From: CAXSEF01 sp964236535
Lineage (GTDB): Bacteria; Pseudomonadota; Alphaproteobacteria; Acetobacterales; Acetobacteraceae
Assembly: GCA_964236535.1 (NCBI GenBank)
Contig: CAXSEF010000003.1
Location: forward strand, 1-64,000
Direction: 5' to 3'
Length of the DNA stretch: 64,000 bases
Shown here: in pieces, positions 1 through 7,797 of the stretch
Layout: each line of letters starts with the position of its first letter
Numbering within the stretch: position 1 is the first letter of the stretch
Notes under the pieces: model-generated
The model's input: only the letters and a program-made list of their open reading frames with translations
Told to the model about the DNA's origin: nothing
Database searches by the model: none
Translations under genes and position numbers: made by a program

Positions 1-53
1 GCGAACAGCCCGGCCAGGGTGGCGACGCGGCGGCGCGAGGAGGGAATGCCCAT
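1..53 (-). CDS. Possible start of a leftward gene (partial, unidentified)
   Basis: Reading leftward from an ATG at 53 gives MGIPSSRRRVATLAGLF and stays open to the window edge. Basic residues followed by a short hydrophobic run look like the start of a signal peptide. Only 17 codons are visible, no good ribosome binding site precedes the ATG, and no family can be named. It may be chance. Confidence 0.25.
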   Translation of the reverse strand, partial: MGIPSSRRRVATLAGLF

Positions 54-149
54 CGTGGACAGGTGGTCGTGGTCGGGGCCGTCGGCAAGCAAGGCCGCAG
101 GCCCTGTCACGCAGCCCGGCCACGCCCCGCTCGCACCGGCCTGCAAGCA

Positions 150-284
150 AGCAAGGCTGGGCGTTGCCCAGACCCACCAAAGGCCTGAGGCCTTTGGAAA
201 CCCGTTCCTTAAGCATATGGATTCCAAAGGCGAGCCTTTGGCGGAGTCCAGAGGCAGAGCCTCTGGCCTTGCTCGCCTGGCCGG
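150..284 (+). repeat. Multi-hairpin interspersed repeat, copy 1 (reference copy)
   Basis: A complete short-form copy, used here to define the family. It contains in order a GGGC/GCCC hairpin near 160-169, arms CCAAAGGCC (177-185) and GGCCTTTGG (189-197) around TGA, a spacer with CCTTAAGCAT, arms CCAAAGGC (224-231) and GCCTTTGG (234-241), and arms CCAGAGGC (248-255) and GCCTCTGG (259-266) around AGA. It ends in CTTGCTCGCCTGGCCGG. The remaining bases of 54-427 hold nothing recognisable. Confidence 0.9.
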
Positions 285-427
285 CCACACCCAGGCGCAA
301 GCTTCGTCGCGGTGGCAACATCACGCCACAATCTCATGGCCGCATTGCGAAACATGTTGATCCCGCCGCCGCCGGCGCAGACAAGTCGAGTGGCGCGGAC
401 CCCGCGCGGCAGGGCGCGAGGTGCGGC

Positions 428-1951
428 GTGCAGCGGGCTTCCAACCACGACATCGCCGCCAGGTGCCGCAGCAGCGCCCCGCTGCTGCTGGCGCTGCTGC
501 TGCCGCTCGCCACCGCGGCGTGCGGCGGCTCCAGCCTGACCGCCCGGCAGTCGGCGCACGACTACGCCGCGTCGAGCCACGACTACCCCCCGCCGGGCCC
601 GCCCGAGGACCCCTGGGGCCCCTACATCCGCGAGGCCTCCCGCCGCTTCCAGGTGCCGGAGCAGTGGGTCCGCGCCGTCATGCACCAGGAGTCCGGCGGC
701 CACGCCCTCATGCACGGCGCGCCGATCACCTCCTCCGCCGGCGCCATGGGGCTGATGCAGGTCATGCCCGCCACCTACGACGAGCTGCGCGTGCAGCACG
801 GCCTCGGCGACGACCCGTTCGACCCGCACAACTCGATCCTCGCCGGCACCGCCTACATCCGCCAGATGTACGACCGCTACGGCTCGCCGGGCTTCCTCGC
901 CGCCTACAACGCCGGGCCGCAGCGCATGGACAACTACCTGGCCGGCAGCCCGCTGCCGAACGAGACCGTCAACTACGTGGCCTCCATCAGCCCGCACCTC
1001 GGCGGCGCCATGCCGCAGTCCGGCCCGGGCGCCAGCGCGCCGGTCGCCTACGCCGCCGCCCGCGCGGGCTCCTACCGCAGCCAGGCCCGCCGCACGCGCG
1101 GCTGCGTGCGCGACCCCGACGCCGCCTACGACACGCCCTGCGGCACCCCCGCCCAGCCGCCGCAGCCGGTCGAGGTCGCCCTGGCCAGGCCCGCGGACCC
1201 GCCCGGCTGCGTGCGCGACCCCGACGCCGCGTTCGACGCGCCCTGCGGCACGCCCGCCCGCCCGCCGGCGCCCCAACCCGTCGTGGTCGCCGCGGTGCAG
1301 CCCACGCCGCCCGGCTGCGTGCGCGACCCCGACGCCGCCTTCGACTCGCCGTGCCCCGGCCCGCGCCCCGCCCCGGTGCTGGTCGCCGCCTCCGAGCCGG
1401 TCGCCTCGGCCATCTACCGCGCCGCCCCGGTGCCGCCCCCCGCCCCGCCGCCGCCCGCCCCGCCGCCCTATGCGCCCAGCCCCTACGCGCCCAGCCCCTA
1501 CGCGCCCAGCCGCTACGCCCCGGCCCCCTACACGCCGCCCCGCGACGCCCCGCAATCCCCCACCCAGCCGCCGCGGCTCCTGCAGCAGCCCGCCAGGCCC
1601 GGCCTGTTCAGCACCGCCAGCGCCGCAGGCCTGCCCGCGGCGCCCGCCCGCTCCCCCGACCGCGCGCCCTATCGCGCCGCGGCCGCCCCCTACGCCACCC
1701 CCGGCTGGGGCATCCAGGTCGGCGCGTTCGCCACCGTCGAGCTTGCGCGCAGCACCGCCGAGCGGGCACGGCGCGAGGCGCCGCAGCTGCTGGACGCCGC
1801 GCAGACCCGGGTGGGCGCCACGACCCCGTTCGGCGGCGCGGTGCTCTACCGCGCCCGCCTGGTCGGCATCGGCGCACAGGAAGCCGCCGCAGCCTGTGCC
1901 CGCGTGCAGCGCCTCGGCACCCCCTGCATGACGATCGCGCCGGGAGCATAG
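428..1951 (+). CDS. Lytic transglycosylase lipoprotein with C-terminal SPOR domain
   Basis: Predicted periplasmic peptidoglycan-cleaving lipoprotein of about 507 residues. I chose the GTG at 428 because it places a lipoprotein signal directly at the N-terminus (hydrophobic LLLALLLPLATAAC, lipid-carrying Cys about 32); upstream in-frame codons lie in the repeat. The transglycosylase (SLT) domain covers about 62-185 with the catalytic Glu in HQESGG (E88), then SSAGAMGLMQVMPATY and the AAYNAG motif. Three copies of GCVRDPDAAxDxPC follow at about 225, 260 and 296. A proline/tyrosine-rich linker with YAPS repeats leads to a SPOR domain (427-507, WGIQVGAF), a fold that binds denuded glycan strands at division sites. 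The Cys-pair repeats are the odd part; their role is unknown. Confidence 0.88.
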   Translation: MQRASNHDIAARCRSSAPLLLALLLPLATAACGGSSLTARQSAHDYAASSHDYPPPGPPEDPWGPYIREASRRFQVPEQWVRAVMHQESGGHALMHGAPITSSAGAMGLMQVMPATYDELRVQHGLGDDPFDPHNSILAGTAYIRQMYDRYGSPGFLAAYNAGPQRMDNYLAGSPLPNETVNYVASISPHLGGAMPQSGPGASAPVAYAAARAGSYRSQARRTRGCVRDPDAAYDTPCGTPAQPPQPVEVALARPADPPGCVRDPDAAFDAPCGTPARPPAPQPVVVAAVQPTPPGCVRDPDAAFDSPCPGPRPAPVLVAASEPVASAIYRAAPVPPPAPPPPAPPPYAPSPYAPSPYAPSRYAPAPYTPPRDAPQSPTQPPRLLQQPARPGLFSTASAAGLPAAPARSPDRAPYRAAAAPYATPGWGIQVGAFATVELARSTAERARREAPQLLDAAQTRVGATTPFGGAVLYRARLVGIGAQEAAAACARVQRLGTPCMTIAPGA

Positions 1952-2065
1952 CAGGAGCAAGGCCGAGGCCTCTGGAAGCCCCTTGCCCAAGAAAATGGAT
2001 TCCAAAGGCGAGGCCTTTGGCGGAGTCCAGAGGCAGAGCCTCTGGCCTTGCCTACCCTGCCGGCC
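1952..2065 (+). repeat. Multi-hairpin interspersed repeat, copy 2 (5'-truncated)
   Basis: It starts one base after the transglycosylase stop codon. The first hairpin is decayed. The CCAAAGGC/GCCTTTGG and CCAGAGGC/GCCTCTGG hairpins are intact. It fills the gap to the convergent kinase gene. Confidence 0.85.
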
Positions 2066-2096
2066 GCGCTCGCCCGCCGTCCGCAGCCGGACCCCG

Positions 2097-3215
2097 CTAC
2101 CCCGGCATGCTGAGCACGAACCGCGTCCCGCGATGGCTGCGGTCGTGCTCGACCGTCGCCTTGATGGTCTGCGCCATCGAGCTCACGATCAGGCTCCCGA
2201 GCCCGCTGCCCCGCGCCCCCGGGCCTGCCTTCCCGCCCGCCGCGCCCGCGTCCGCCCGGTCCGCGCCCGTGTCCGCGCCCGCCCGCTCGGCGGGCAGCCC
2301 CACGCCGTCGTCCTCCACCACCAGCACCAGCGCCCTGGTGCCGCTGTGCCCGAGCGACACCCCGATCCGGCCCGGCCTGCCGTCCGGGTAGGCGTATTTC
2401 AGCGCGTTGGTGACCCATTCGTTGACGATCAGCCCGAGCGGCACCGCCTTGTCGGTCTCGACCCGCAGCGGCTCGGCCTCGAGCTCGATGGTGACGCCGC
2501 CATCCTCCTGGTGGACCGCCTTGCGCAGCTCGTCGACCAGCCCGGTCAGGTAGGCCTTCATCTCCACGTAGCCGACGTCCTGCGCCGTGTACAGCCGCCG
2601 GTGCACCAGCGTCACCGCGTCCACCCGCTCGGCCGCGCGGCGCAGCACCGCGCGCGCCGCCGGGTCGGCCAGGCGGCGCGCCTGCAGCTCCATCAGCGAG
2701 GTGATCAGCTGCAGGCTGTTGGCCACCCGGTGGTTGACCTCGCGCAGCAGCACCGACTGCTGGGCGGCGAGCTGCTCCAGACGCTCGTGGCTCTCGCGCA
2801 GCGCCCGCTCGGCGGTGTCGCGCTCGCGCCGCAGCCGCTCGCGCGCCAGCGCCAGGCGGATCGCGCTGTCGAGCAGGTCGAGGAAGCCGCCGTGCACGTC
2901 CTTGACCACGTAGTCCGCCGCGCCGTGCCTGAGCGCGGTCACCGCGATGCGCGGCTCCTCGGCGGCGGTCACGAAGATCACCGGCGGCGCACCCGGCAGC
3001 GCCAGCAGCTCCGGCAGCACGTCCAGCCCGTCGCGCCCCGGCATGTAGTTGTCGAGCGCGATCACGTCGAAGCCGCCGCCCGCCGCCATCATCACGCCCT
3101 GGTCGCCGCCGGCCGCCAGCCGCACCTCGAACCCCGACCGCGCCAGGTGACGCTGCACCAGCCGCGACAGCGCCGGGTCGTCGTCGACGTAGAGCACCCG
3201 CACCAGCTCGCTCAC
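2097..3215 (-). CDS. Response regulator-histidine kinase hybrid (REC-HisKA_2-HATPase)
   Basis: Soluble signalling protein of 372 residues with no membrane segment. An N-terminal receiver domain (about 5-125, VLYVDDDPAL, phospho-acceptor Asp in IALDNYMPG, Lys in YVVKD) is followed by a coiled coil and a HisKA_2-type dimerisation domain whose phospho-His lies in LREVNHRVANSLQLI. The HATPase domain contains the N-box NEWVTNALKYAY and G-box VEDDGVGLP. A GA-rich insertion interrupts it before GSGLGSLIV. HisKA_2 kinases often serve general stress or light responses; no sensor domain shows the input here. It lies 22 nt behind the CheY-like gene, so the two are probably co-transcribed and may phosphorylate each other. 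Confidence 0.9.
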   Translation of the reverse strand: MSELVRVLYVDDDPALSRLVQRHLARSGFEVRLAAGGDQGVMMAAGGGFDVIALDNYMPGRDGLDVLPELLALPGAPPVIFVTAAEEPRIAVTALRHGAADYVVKDVHGGFLDLLDSAIRLALARERLRRERDTAERALRESHERLEQLAAQQSVLLREVNHRVANSLQLITSLMELQARRLADPAARAVLRRAAERVDAVTLVHRRLYTAQDVGYVEMKAYLTGLVDELRKAVHQEDGGVTIELEAEPLRVETDKAVPLGLIVNEWVTNALKYAYPDGRPGRIGVSLGHSGTRALVLVVEDDGVGLPAERAGADTGADRADAGAAGGKAGPGARGSGLGSLIVSSMAQTIKATVEHDRSHRGTRFVLSMPG

Positions 3216-3237
3216 CGGTCAGGCCCGCCGGCGCGGC

Positions 3238-3666
3238 TCACGCGGGCTCGGGCATCTGCATCACCGCGAGGAACAGCCCGAGCTGGCGGATCGCCTTGGC
3301 GAACCCCTCGTACTCGACCGGCTTGGTGATGTACACGTTGCAGCCGAGATCGTAGCAGCGCTGCACCTCGTCGTGGTCGTCGGTCGTGGTCAGCACCACC
3401 ACCGGCACCCGGCGCAGCACCTCGTCCGCCTTGATCCGCGCCAGGATGTCGAGCCCGCTCATGTCCGGCAGGTTGAGGTCCAGCAGCACCAGCATCGGCG
3501 GTCGCCGACCCGGGGCCGGACCGAACAGATGCGCCATCGCGCTGGTGCCGTCGGCGAGGTGCACGATGTCGTTGCCCACCCCGGCCCGGCGCACGTTCTT
3601 CTCGATCAGCCGGGCATGGCCGGCATCGTCCTCGATCAGCAGGATGGTGACAGGCACCGCGTTCAT
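3238..3666 (-). CDS. Single-domain CheY-like response regulator
   Basis: A stand-alone receiver of 142 residues with no output domain. It shows the acidic pair (LLIEDDAGHARL), the phospho-accepting Asp in LVLLDLNLPDMSG, the Thr of VVVLTTTDD and the conserved Lys in ITKPVEY. The long loop before the Asp (FGPAPGRRPPM) and the overall pattern resemble Rcp1-type regulators that partner with phytochrome-like or HisKA_2 kinases. It is the first gene of a two-gene leftward operon with the hybrid kinase, which suggests it is that kinase's phosphotransfer partner; the final target is not visible. Confidence 0.9.
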   Translation of the reverse strand: MNAVPVTILLIEDDAGHARLIEKNVRRAGVGNDIVHLADGTSAMAHLFGPAPGRRPPMLVLLDLNLPDMSGLDILARIKADEVLRRVPVVVLTTTDDHDEVQRCYDLGCNVYITKPVEYEGFAKAIRQLGLFLAVMQMPEPA

Positions 3667-3817
3667 CCAGGCACCCCGTGCGCCGTGTGCGTCCGCCGCA
3701 TGTCACCAGTCCCCCCGCACGCCGCGCCAGCCGCCACGGTAGCCCGTAACCATCGTCCGGGCCCAACAATGATCCGGGGCCGGCCCGACCGCAGTCCAGC
3801 GTCGGCCCCGCCCCTGA

Positions 3818-3870
3818 TCCGAAGCTCCCCCGACCCAGAAGCTGTCCCGACCCAAAAGCTGTCCCGACGC
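3818..3870. repeat. Short tandem repeat, about 17 bp x 3
   Basis: Three head-to-tail units of the pattern GACCCARAAGCTGTCCC, the first diverged (GATCCGAAGCTCCCC). They lie in the 213-bp spacer between queC and the CheY-like gene. No gene or clear terminator is visible in this spacer. Confidence 0.6.
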
Positions 3871-3879
3871 GGACCCCGC

Positions 3880-4584
3880 TCACCCCGCCCGGTAGCGCGC
3901 CCAGCCGCCGGCGCGCAGCGCGCAGGCCGGGCACGCGCCGCAGCCGTAGCCCCACTCGTGACGCACCTTGCGCTCGCCAAGGTAACAGGAATGCGTCTGC
4001 TCCACGAGTGCCGCCACCAGCGCCGCCCCGCCCGGCCCAGGCCCGCCCAGCCGCTCCGCCAGCCGCCAGGTCTCGGCCTTGTCCCGCCACATCAGCGGCG
4101 TCTCCAGCACGAAGCGCCGCGCCAGCCCGAGGTTGATCGCCAGCTGCATCGCCTTGATCGTGTCGTCGCGGCAGTCCGGATACCCCGAATAGTCGGTCTC
4201 GCACACGCCCGCCACGATCCGCCGCAACCCCCGCCGCCACGCCAGCGCCGCCGCCGCCGCCAGGAACAGCAGGTTGCGCCCCGGCACGAACGTCGTCGGC
4301 AGCCCGTCCCGCCCGGTCTCGATCGCCGCGTCCGAGGTCAGCGCCGTCTCCCCCAGCCCCGCGATCAGCCCGGCAAGGTCGAGCACATGGTCCGGCCCCA
4401 GCCGCCCCGGCCACCGCGCGCCCAGCGTGTCGCGCAGCCCCGGCCGGCACTCCAGCTCGACCGCATGGCGCTGCCCGTAGGCAAAGCCCACCGTCTCGAC
4501 ATGCGCATAGCGGTCCAGCGCCCAGGCCAGGCACGTGGCACTGTCCTGGCCCCCGGAAAACAGCACCAGCGCATGGTCTTCCAT
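3880..4584 (-). CDS. queC: 7-cyano-7-deazaguanine synthase
   Basis: ATP-dependent enzyme that converts 7-carboxy-7-deazaguanine and ammonia to preQ0 on the queuosine tRNA-modification pathway. The ATP-pyrophosphatase P-loop SGGQDS is at residues 10-15. YGQRH, the PGRNLLFL motif and a C-terminal zinc site (CYLGERK...GCGACPAC) complete the family pattern. I chose the ATG at 4584 (234 residues, normal length) because GGAGAGG precedes it by a normal distance; an upstream ATG at 4653 would add residues coded by the adjoining repeat. No other queuosine genes are nearby, so it is split from queD/queE. Confidence 0.95.
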   Translation of the reverse strand: MEDHALVLFSGGQDSATCLAWALDRYAHVETVGFAYGQRHAVELECRPGLRDTLGARWPGRLGPDHVLDLAGLIAGLGETALTSDAAIETGRDGLPTTFVPGRNLLFLAAAAALAWRRGLRRIVAGVCETDYSGYPDCRDDTIKAMQLAINLGLARRFVLETPLMWRDKAETWRLAERLGGPGPGGAALVAALVEQTHSCYLGERKVRHEWGYGCGACPACALRAGGWARYRAG

Positions 4585-4634
4585 GACGATCCTCTCCCAA
4601 GCACGGCCAGAGCCCACCCAACAGGCCACGAGCA

Positions 4635-4774
4635 TGACCGGCCAGGCAAGCAAGGCCAGAGGCTCCGCCTCTGGACTCCGCCAAAGGCCGAGCCTTTGGA
4701 ATCCCCATGCTTGAGGAACGGGTTTCCAAAGGCCTCAAGGCCTTTGGCGGGTCTGGGCAGAGCCCAGCCTTGCT
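4635..4774 (-). repeat. Multi-hairpin interspersed repeat, copy 3 (complete)
   Basis: Complete inverted-orientation copy between the divergent queC and MoeB-type genes. All hairpins are intact, including CCAGAGGC/GCCTCTGG (loop TCC), CCAAAGGC/GCCTTTGG, arms CCAAAGGCC and GGCCTTTGG, and CTGGGC/GCCCAG. Any promoters for the flanking genes must lie in or beside it. Confidence 0.9.
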
Positions 4775-4829
4775 GCGCTTCATGCCCCCGGCCTTTGCCG
4801 CCGCCCGCCCGAGCCCCCACATCCCCCGC

Positions 4830-5744
4830 ATGGACCTCGATTTCACCGAAGACGAGATCAGCCGCTACTCCCGGCACATCCTGCTCGCCGAGGTCGGCGG
4901 CACCGGCCAGGCCCGGCTGCGCGCAGCGAGGGTGCTGGTGGTGGGCGCCGGCGGCCTCGGCTGCCCGCTGGCGCTCTACCTCGCCGCCGCCGGCGTCGGC
5001 ACCATCGGCCTGGTCGACGACGACCGGGTCGAGCTGTCCAACCTGCAGCGCCAGGTCGCGCACTCCATGGCCTCGCTCGGCCGCCCCAAGGTCGCCTCGG
5101 CGGCCGCGGCGATCCGCGCCATCAATCCGGAAGTCACCGTCCACGCGCACCGGACGCGGCTCGACGCCGGCAACGTCGCCGGCCTGATCGCCGGCTACGA
5201 CCTGGTCTGCGACGGCAGCGACAACTTCGCCACCCGCTTCCTGCTCGCCGACGCCTGCGTGCTCGGCCACCGCACCCTGGTCTCGGCCGCGGTGCTGCGC
5301 TTCGAGGGCCAGCTCTCCACCTTCAAGCCGCACGCCGACCGCGACGGCCCGTGCTACCGCTGCCTGCACCCCGTCCCGCCGCCGCCCGGGCTGGTCCCCG
5401 CCTGCTCGGAGGCCGGCGTGCTGGGCGCGGTGACCGGCGTGATGGGCACCCTGCAGGCGACCGAGGTGGTCAAGGAGATCGTCGGCATCGGCGAGGGCCT
5501 GTCCGGCCGCCTGCTGATCTGGGACGCGCTGGCGGTGCGCTTCCGCACCGTCCGCCTGCGCCGCGACCCGGACTGCGCGCTCTGCGGCCCGCACGCCGCC
5601 ATCCGCGACCTCTCCGGCCACGCCCTGCCGACGCCGCCGGACCAGGGCCTTGCCGCACCCACCCCACCCGACGCGGCGGCCCACGCCGCCCCTGCCGCGG
5701 CAAGCCACCCCGCTGCCCCGCGCGGCGCCCACGATGCAGTCTGA
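4830..5744 (+). CDS. moeB: MoeB/ThiF-type adenylyltransferase (E1-like)
   Basis: E1-like enzyme that adenylates the C-terminal Gly-Gly of a small sulfur-carrier protein (MoaD or ThiS type), 304 residues. The nucleotide-binding loop GAGGLG is at 39-44, RxxxxQ-type residues appear in LSNLQRQV, the Asp in CDGSDNFATR, the conserved Cys in VPACSEAG at 192, and two CxxC pairs (CYRC, CALC) form the structural zinc site. No rhodanese domain follows, so it is MoeB-like. ATG 4830 fits the family N-terminus (DEISRYSRHILL). The tail after about residue 270 is low-complexity Ala/Pro. It overlaps the DsrE-like gene by 11 nt. Whether it serves molybdopterin or thiamine synthesis cannot be decided here. Confidence 0.88.
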   Translation: MDLDFTEDEISRYSRHILLAEVGGTGQARLRAARVLVVGAGGLGCPLALYLAAAGVGTIGLVDDDRVELSNLQRQVAHSMASLGRPKVASAAAAIRAINPEVTVHAHRTRLDAGNVAGLIAGYDLVCDGSDNFATRFLLADACVLGHRTLVSAAVLRFEGQLSTFKPHADRDGPCYRCLHPVPPPPGLVPACSEAGVLGAVTGVMGTLQATEVVKEIVGIGEGLSGRLLIWDALAVRFRTVRLRRDPDCALCGPHAAIRDLSGHALPTPPDQGLAAPTPPDAAAHAAPAAASHPAAPRGAHDAV

Positions 5745-6114
5745 ACCCCTCGGCCTGCTGCTGCTCTCGGGCACCCAGGAGCGCGCGCACTACGCGTTCG
5801 TGCTGGCGGCAGGCGCCGCAGCGCTGGGCCGGGACGTGGTGCTGCTCGCCACCAACCGCGGCTGCCTCGCCCTGTGCCGCGACTGGTCCGCGCTCGACGG
5901 GGCCGCGCGCGATGCCGTGCTGCGGTCGCGCGGCGTGGCCGGCCTCGACGAGCTGCGCGAGGCCTGCGCCGCGCTCGAGGTGCGCATGATCGCCTGCGAC
6001 GCCGGACTGCTGGCCGAGGGCATCGCCCGCGACTGGCTCATGCCCGGCGTGGAGGTCGCCGGGGTCGCCACGTTCCTGGCCGCGGTCGGGCGCGGCCAGA
6101 TGATCTCGCTCTGA
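5734..6114 (+). CDS. DsrE-family small protein
   Basis: A 126-residue protein starting inside the end of the adenylyltransferase gene, so translation is probably coupled. The fold pattern fits DsrE/peroxiredoxin-like proteins: an N-terminal strand with GTQERAHYAFVLAAGAAALG, a middle strand, then VRMIACDAGL with a conserved Cys, and a C-terminal VAGVATFL. Members of this group take part in sulfur transfer, which would suit the neighbour. The assignment rests on pattern and context only; function is unproven. Confidence 0.7.
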   Translation: MQSEPLGLLLLSGTQERAHYAFVLAAGAAALGRDVVLLATNRGCLALCRDWSALDGAARDAVLRSRGVAGLDELREACAALEVRMIACDAGLLAEGIARDWLMPGVEVAGVATFLAAVGRGQMISL

Positions 6115-6175
6115 ACCGACCACCGCGACCGCCCGGCCACACGCCCCGCAGAAACCATCCGACCCCCCCTGCGCC

Positions 6176-6386
6176 GCTTGCCCCGAAACTGTCCGGCCCG
6201 CCCGGACAGTTTCGGGGCAAGCGGCCCGGCCTCCCCGGACACGTCCGCGCGCCGGACTGTCCGGCCTGACCGGACACCGACCCCCGGAGTGTCCGGCCGC
6301 ACCGGACACTCCGCCGCCGAACTGTCCGGCCTGACCGGACACTTCGGGCCTCCGGACCCGGCAACTGTCCGGCCTCGCCGGACACT
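6176..6386. repeat. Array of CTGTCCGG / CCGGACA hairpins
   Basis: Five to six consecutive palindromes with the core TGTCCGG-(about 5 nt)-CCGGACA. The first has perfect 21-bp arms (6176-6196 and 6202-6222). Another has perfect 11-bp arms GGAGTGTCCGG (6286-6296) and CCGGACACTCC (6302-6312). Others lie near 6257-6276, 6321-6342 and 6364-6385. Spacing is irregular and flanks differ, so this is not a CRISPR. It lies directly downstream of the MoeB/DsrE genes and could end or protect their transcript. Confidence 0.8.
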
Positions 6387-6440
6387 GTGTGGCCGATGCG
6401 ACACCACCCGCCCCTAAACACCAGCGGCCCCTGTCAGCGC

Positions 6441-6629
6441 AGCAAGGCGGGGCTCTCCCTCCCCATTCCAACGGCCCAGGCAGGGCGGTCGGAACCTCAC
6501 GCGGGTACCGCCCAGACCCGCCAAGGCCCCGGGGCCTTTGAAAACCGATCTCCTGGGCAAATGGATTCCAAAGGCCAGGCCTTTGGCGGAGTCCAGAGGC
6601 AGAGCCTCCGGCCTTGCCCGCCTCGCCGG
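6441..6629 (+). repeat. Multi-hairpin interspersed repeat, copy 4 (long form)
   Basis: Long-form copy with an added module (CATTCCAACGGCCCAGG...GTCGGAACC) ahead of the usual hairpins. Its second hairpin has become AAGGCCCCGGGGCCTT, still palindromic. It ends in CTTGCCCGCCTCGCCGG. Confidence 0.85.
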
Positions 6630-6732
6630 CATGACCCGATCGCGCGCCGGCCGAAACGACAAACCGCCCCCCAAGCCAGCCGGCGCGCGTGCGGCGCTTG
6701 ACCTGCCCGGTGCAGCCTTGCACGCAGAAGCC

Positions 6733-7689
6733 ATGCGCGACCTCCTCCCGCTGCTCCTCGCCATGCTGCTCCCGGCCGCCGCCGGTGCCGCCGAGCCGCC
6801 CACCCCGCCCGACCAGCCGCGCGCGGCGCACCCGCTCCCGACCGCGCCCGGTCACGCACCGGCGCACCCGGCCAGCCTGGCGCACCCGGCCAGCCTGGCG
6901 CACCCGGCCGGCCTGGCCCACCCTGCCGGCCATGACGCCGCGCCACGCGCCCCGACCCAGGCGCACCCGGCCGCGACCGCGTCGCAGCCCGGGCACGGCC
7001 CGCCCGGTCACGCAACGCGCCATCCCGATCCCCGGCATGCAACGACCCAGCACCCCGGCGGCGCGCATGCCGTGCCGGTCCACCCCGCGGCGCCCCCGGT
7101 CGTTCCGCCCGCGGCGCCTGTCGCCCCGGCCGCCCCGGACAAGGGCAGCAACACCGGCCTGCCGCTGCCGCGCTGGTCGGCGCTGCGCAGCGAGGAGGTC
7201 AACCTGCGCACCGGCCCCGGCACCCGCTACCCGATCGACTGGGTCTACAAGCGGCGCGACCTGCCGGTCCGCGTCGAGCGCGAGTTCGACATCTGGCGCC
7301 TGGTGAGCCTGCCCGACGGCACCCAGGGCTGGGTCAGCGGCGCCACCCTGGTGACGCACCGCACGTTCAGTGTCGTCGGCCCCGCCGCAGTCGGCATCAC
7401 CGGCTCCGCCGCGGGCAGCGCAGCCGCCCTCCCCGCAGGCAACGCGACCGGCTCCGCCAAGGGCGGCGTCACCGCCCCGACCGGCGCCGCCGCATCGGAG
7501 CGGGTCATGCGCGCCGCTGCCGCCGAGGACGCCCCCGTCGTGGCGCGACTCAGGCCGGGGGTGATCGGCCGCATCCGCTCCTGCGAGGCGGGCGCCGCCT
7601 GGTGCCAGGTCCAGGTCGGCGACTACCGCGGCTGGCTGCGGCGCGACGCGTTCTGGGGCACCGACCCCGGCGAGGCGGTGCAGCAGTAG
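6733..7689 (+). CDS. Secreted bacterial SH3-domain protein
   Basis: Exported protein of 318 residues. The ATG at 6733 gives a clear signal peptide (MRDLLPLLLAMLLPAAAGAA); the longer frame upstream is repeat sequence. A His/Pro/Ala-rich spacer includes repeated HPASLA/HPAGLA units. Then come two SH3-like segments: EVNLRTGPGTRYPIDWVY...DIWRLVSLPDGTQGWVSG (about 154-205) and MRAAAAEDAPVVARLRPG...CQVQVGDYRGWLRR (about 257-308). The NLRTGPGTxYP pattern is that of the SH3_4 group common in alphaproteobacteria, thought to bind the cell wall. The histidine-rich linker might bind metal, but that is only a guess. Confidence 0.8.
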   Translation: MRDLLPLLLAMLLPAAAGAAEPPTPPDQPRAAHPLPTAPGHAPAHPASLAHPASLAHPAGLAHPAGHDAAPRAPTQAHPAATASQPGHGPPGHATRHPDPRHATTQHPGGAHAVPVHPAAPPVVPPAAPVAPAAPDKGSNTGLPLPRWSALRSEEVNLRTGPGTRYPIDWVYKRRDLPVRVEREFDIWRLVSLPDGTQGWVSGATLVTHRTFSVVGPAAVGITGSAAGSAAALPAGNATGSAKGGVTAPTGAAASERVMRAAAAEDAPVVARLRPGVIGRIRSCEAGAAWCQVQVGDYRGWLRRDAFWGTDPGEAVQQ

Positions 7690-7770
7690 GCAAGGCCGGA
7701 GGAATCCCATGCTTCAGGGCGGGTTTCGAGAGGGCTCCGCCCCCTGGTGGGTCCCGGCAAGGCCCGGCCT
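7690..7770 (-). repeat. Multi-hairpin interspersed repeat, copy 5 (decayed)
   Basis: Shortened inverted copy: CAAGGCCGGAGGAATCCCAT followed by a decayed hairpin GAGGGCTCCGCCCCCTGG and GGTGGGTCCCGGCAAGG. It lies between the convergent SH3 and WD40 genes. Confidence 0.65.
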
Positions 7771-7797
7771 CGCGTCCTTCCCGCCCGCCGGCGCGCC

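Noticed and set aside
150..284. Simple rho-independent terminators as the sole explanation of the repeat
   Set aside because: The hairpins lack following T runs, occur between divergent genes as well, and have extensive conserved linker sequence.
164..427. In-frame N-terminal extension of the transglycosylase back to 164
   Set aside because: The extra residues are the translation of the interspersed repeat; the GTG at 428 gives a proper lipoprotein signal.
209..2005. Long minus-strand open frame opposite the transglycosylase
   Set aside because: Arg/Gly/Ala-rich shadow of a high-GC gene; no domain, and the plus strand has clear catalytic motifs.
6176..6386. CRISPR array
   Set aside because: Units are palindromes with irregular spacing, no constant-length spacers and no cas genes nearby.
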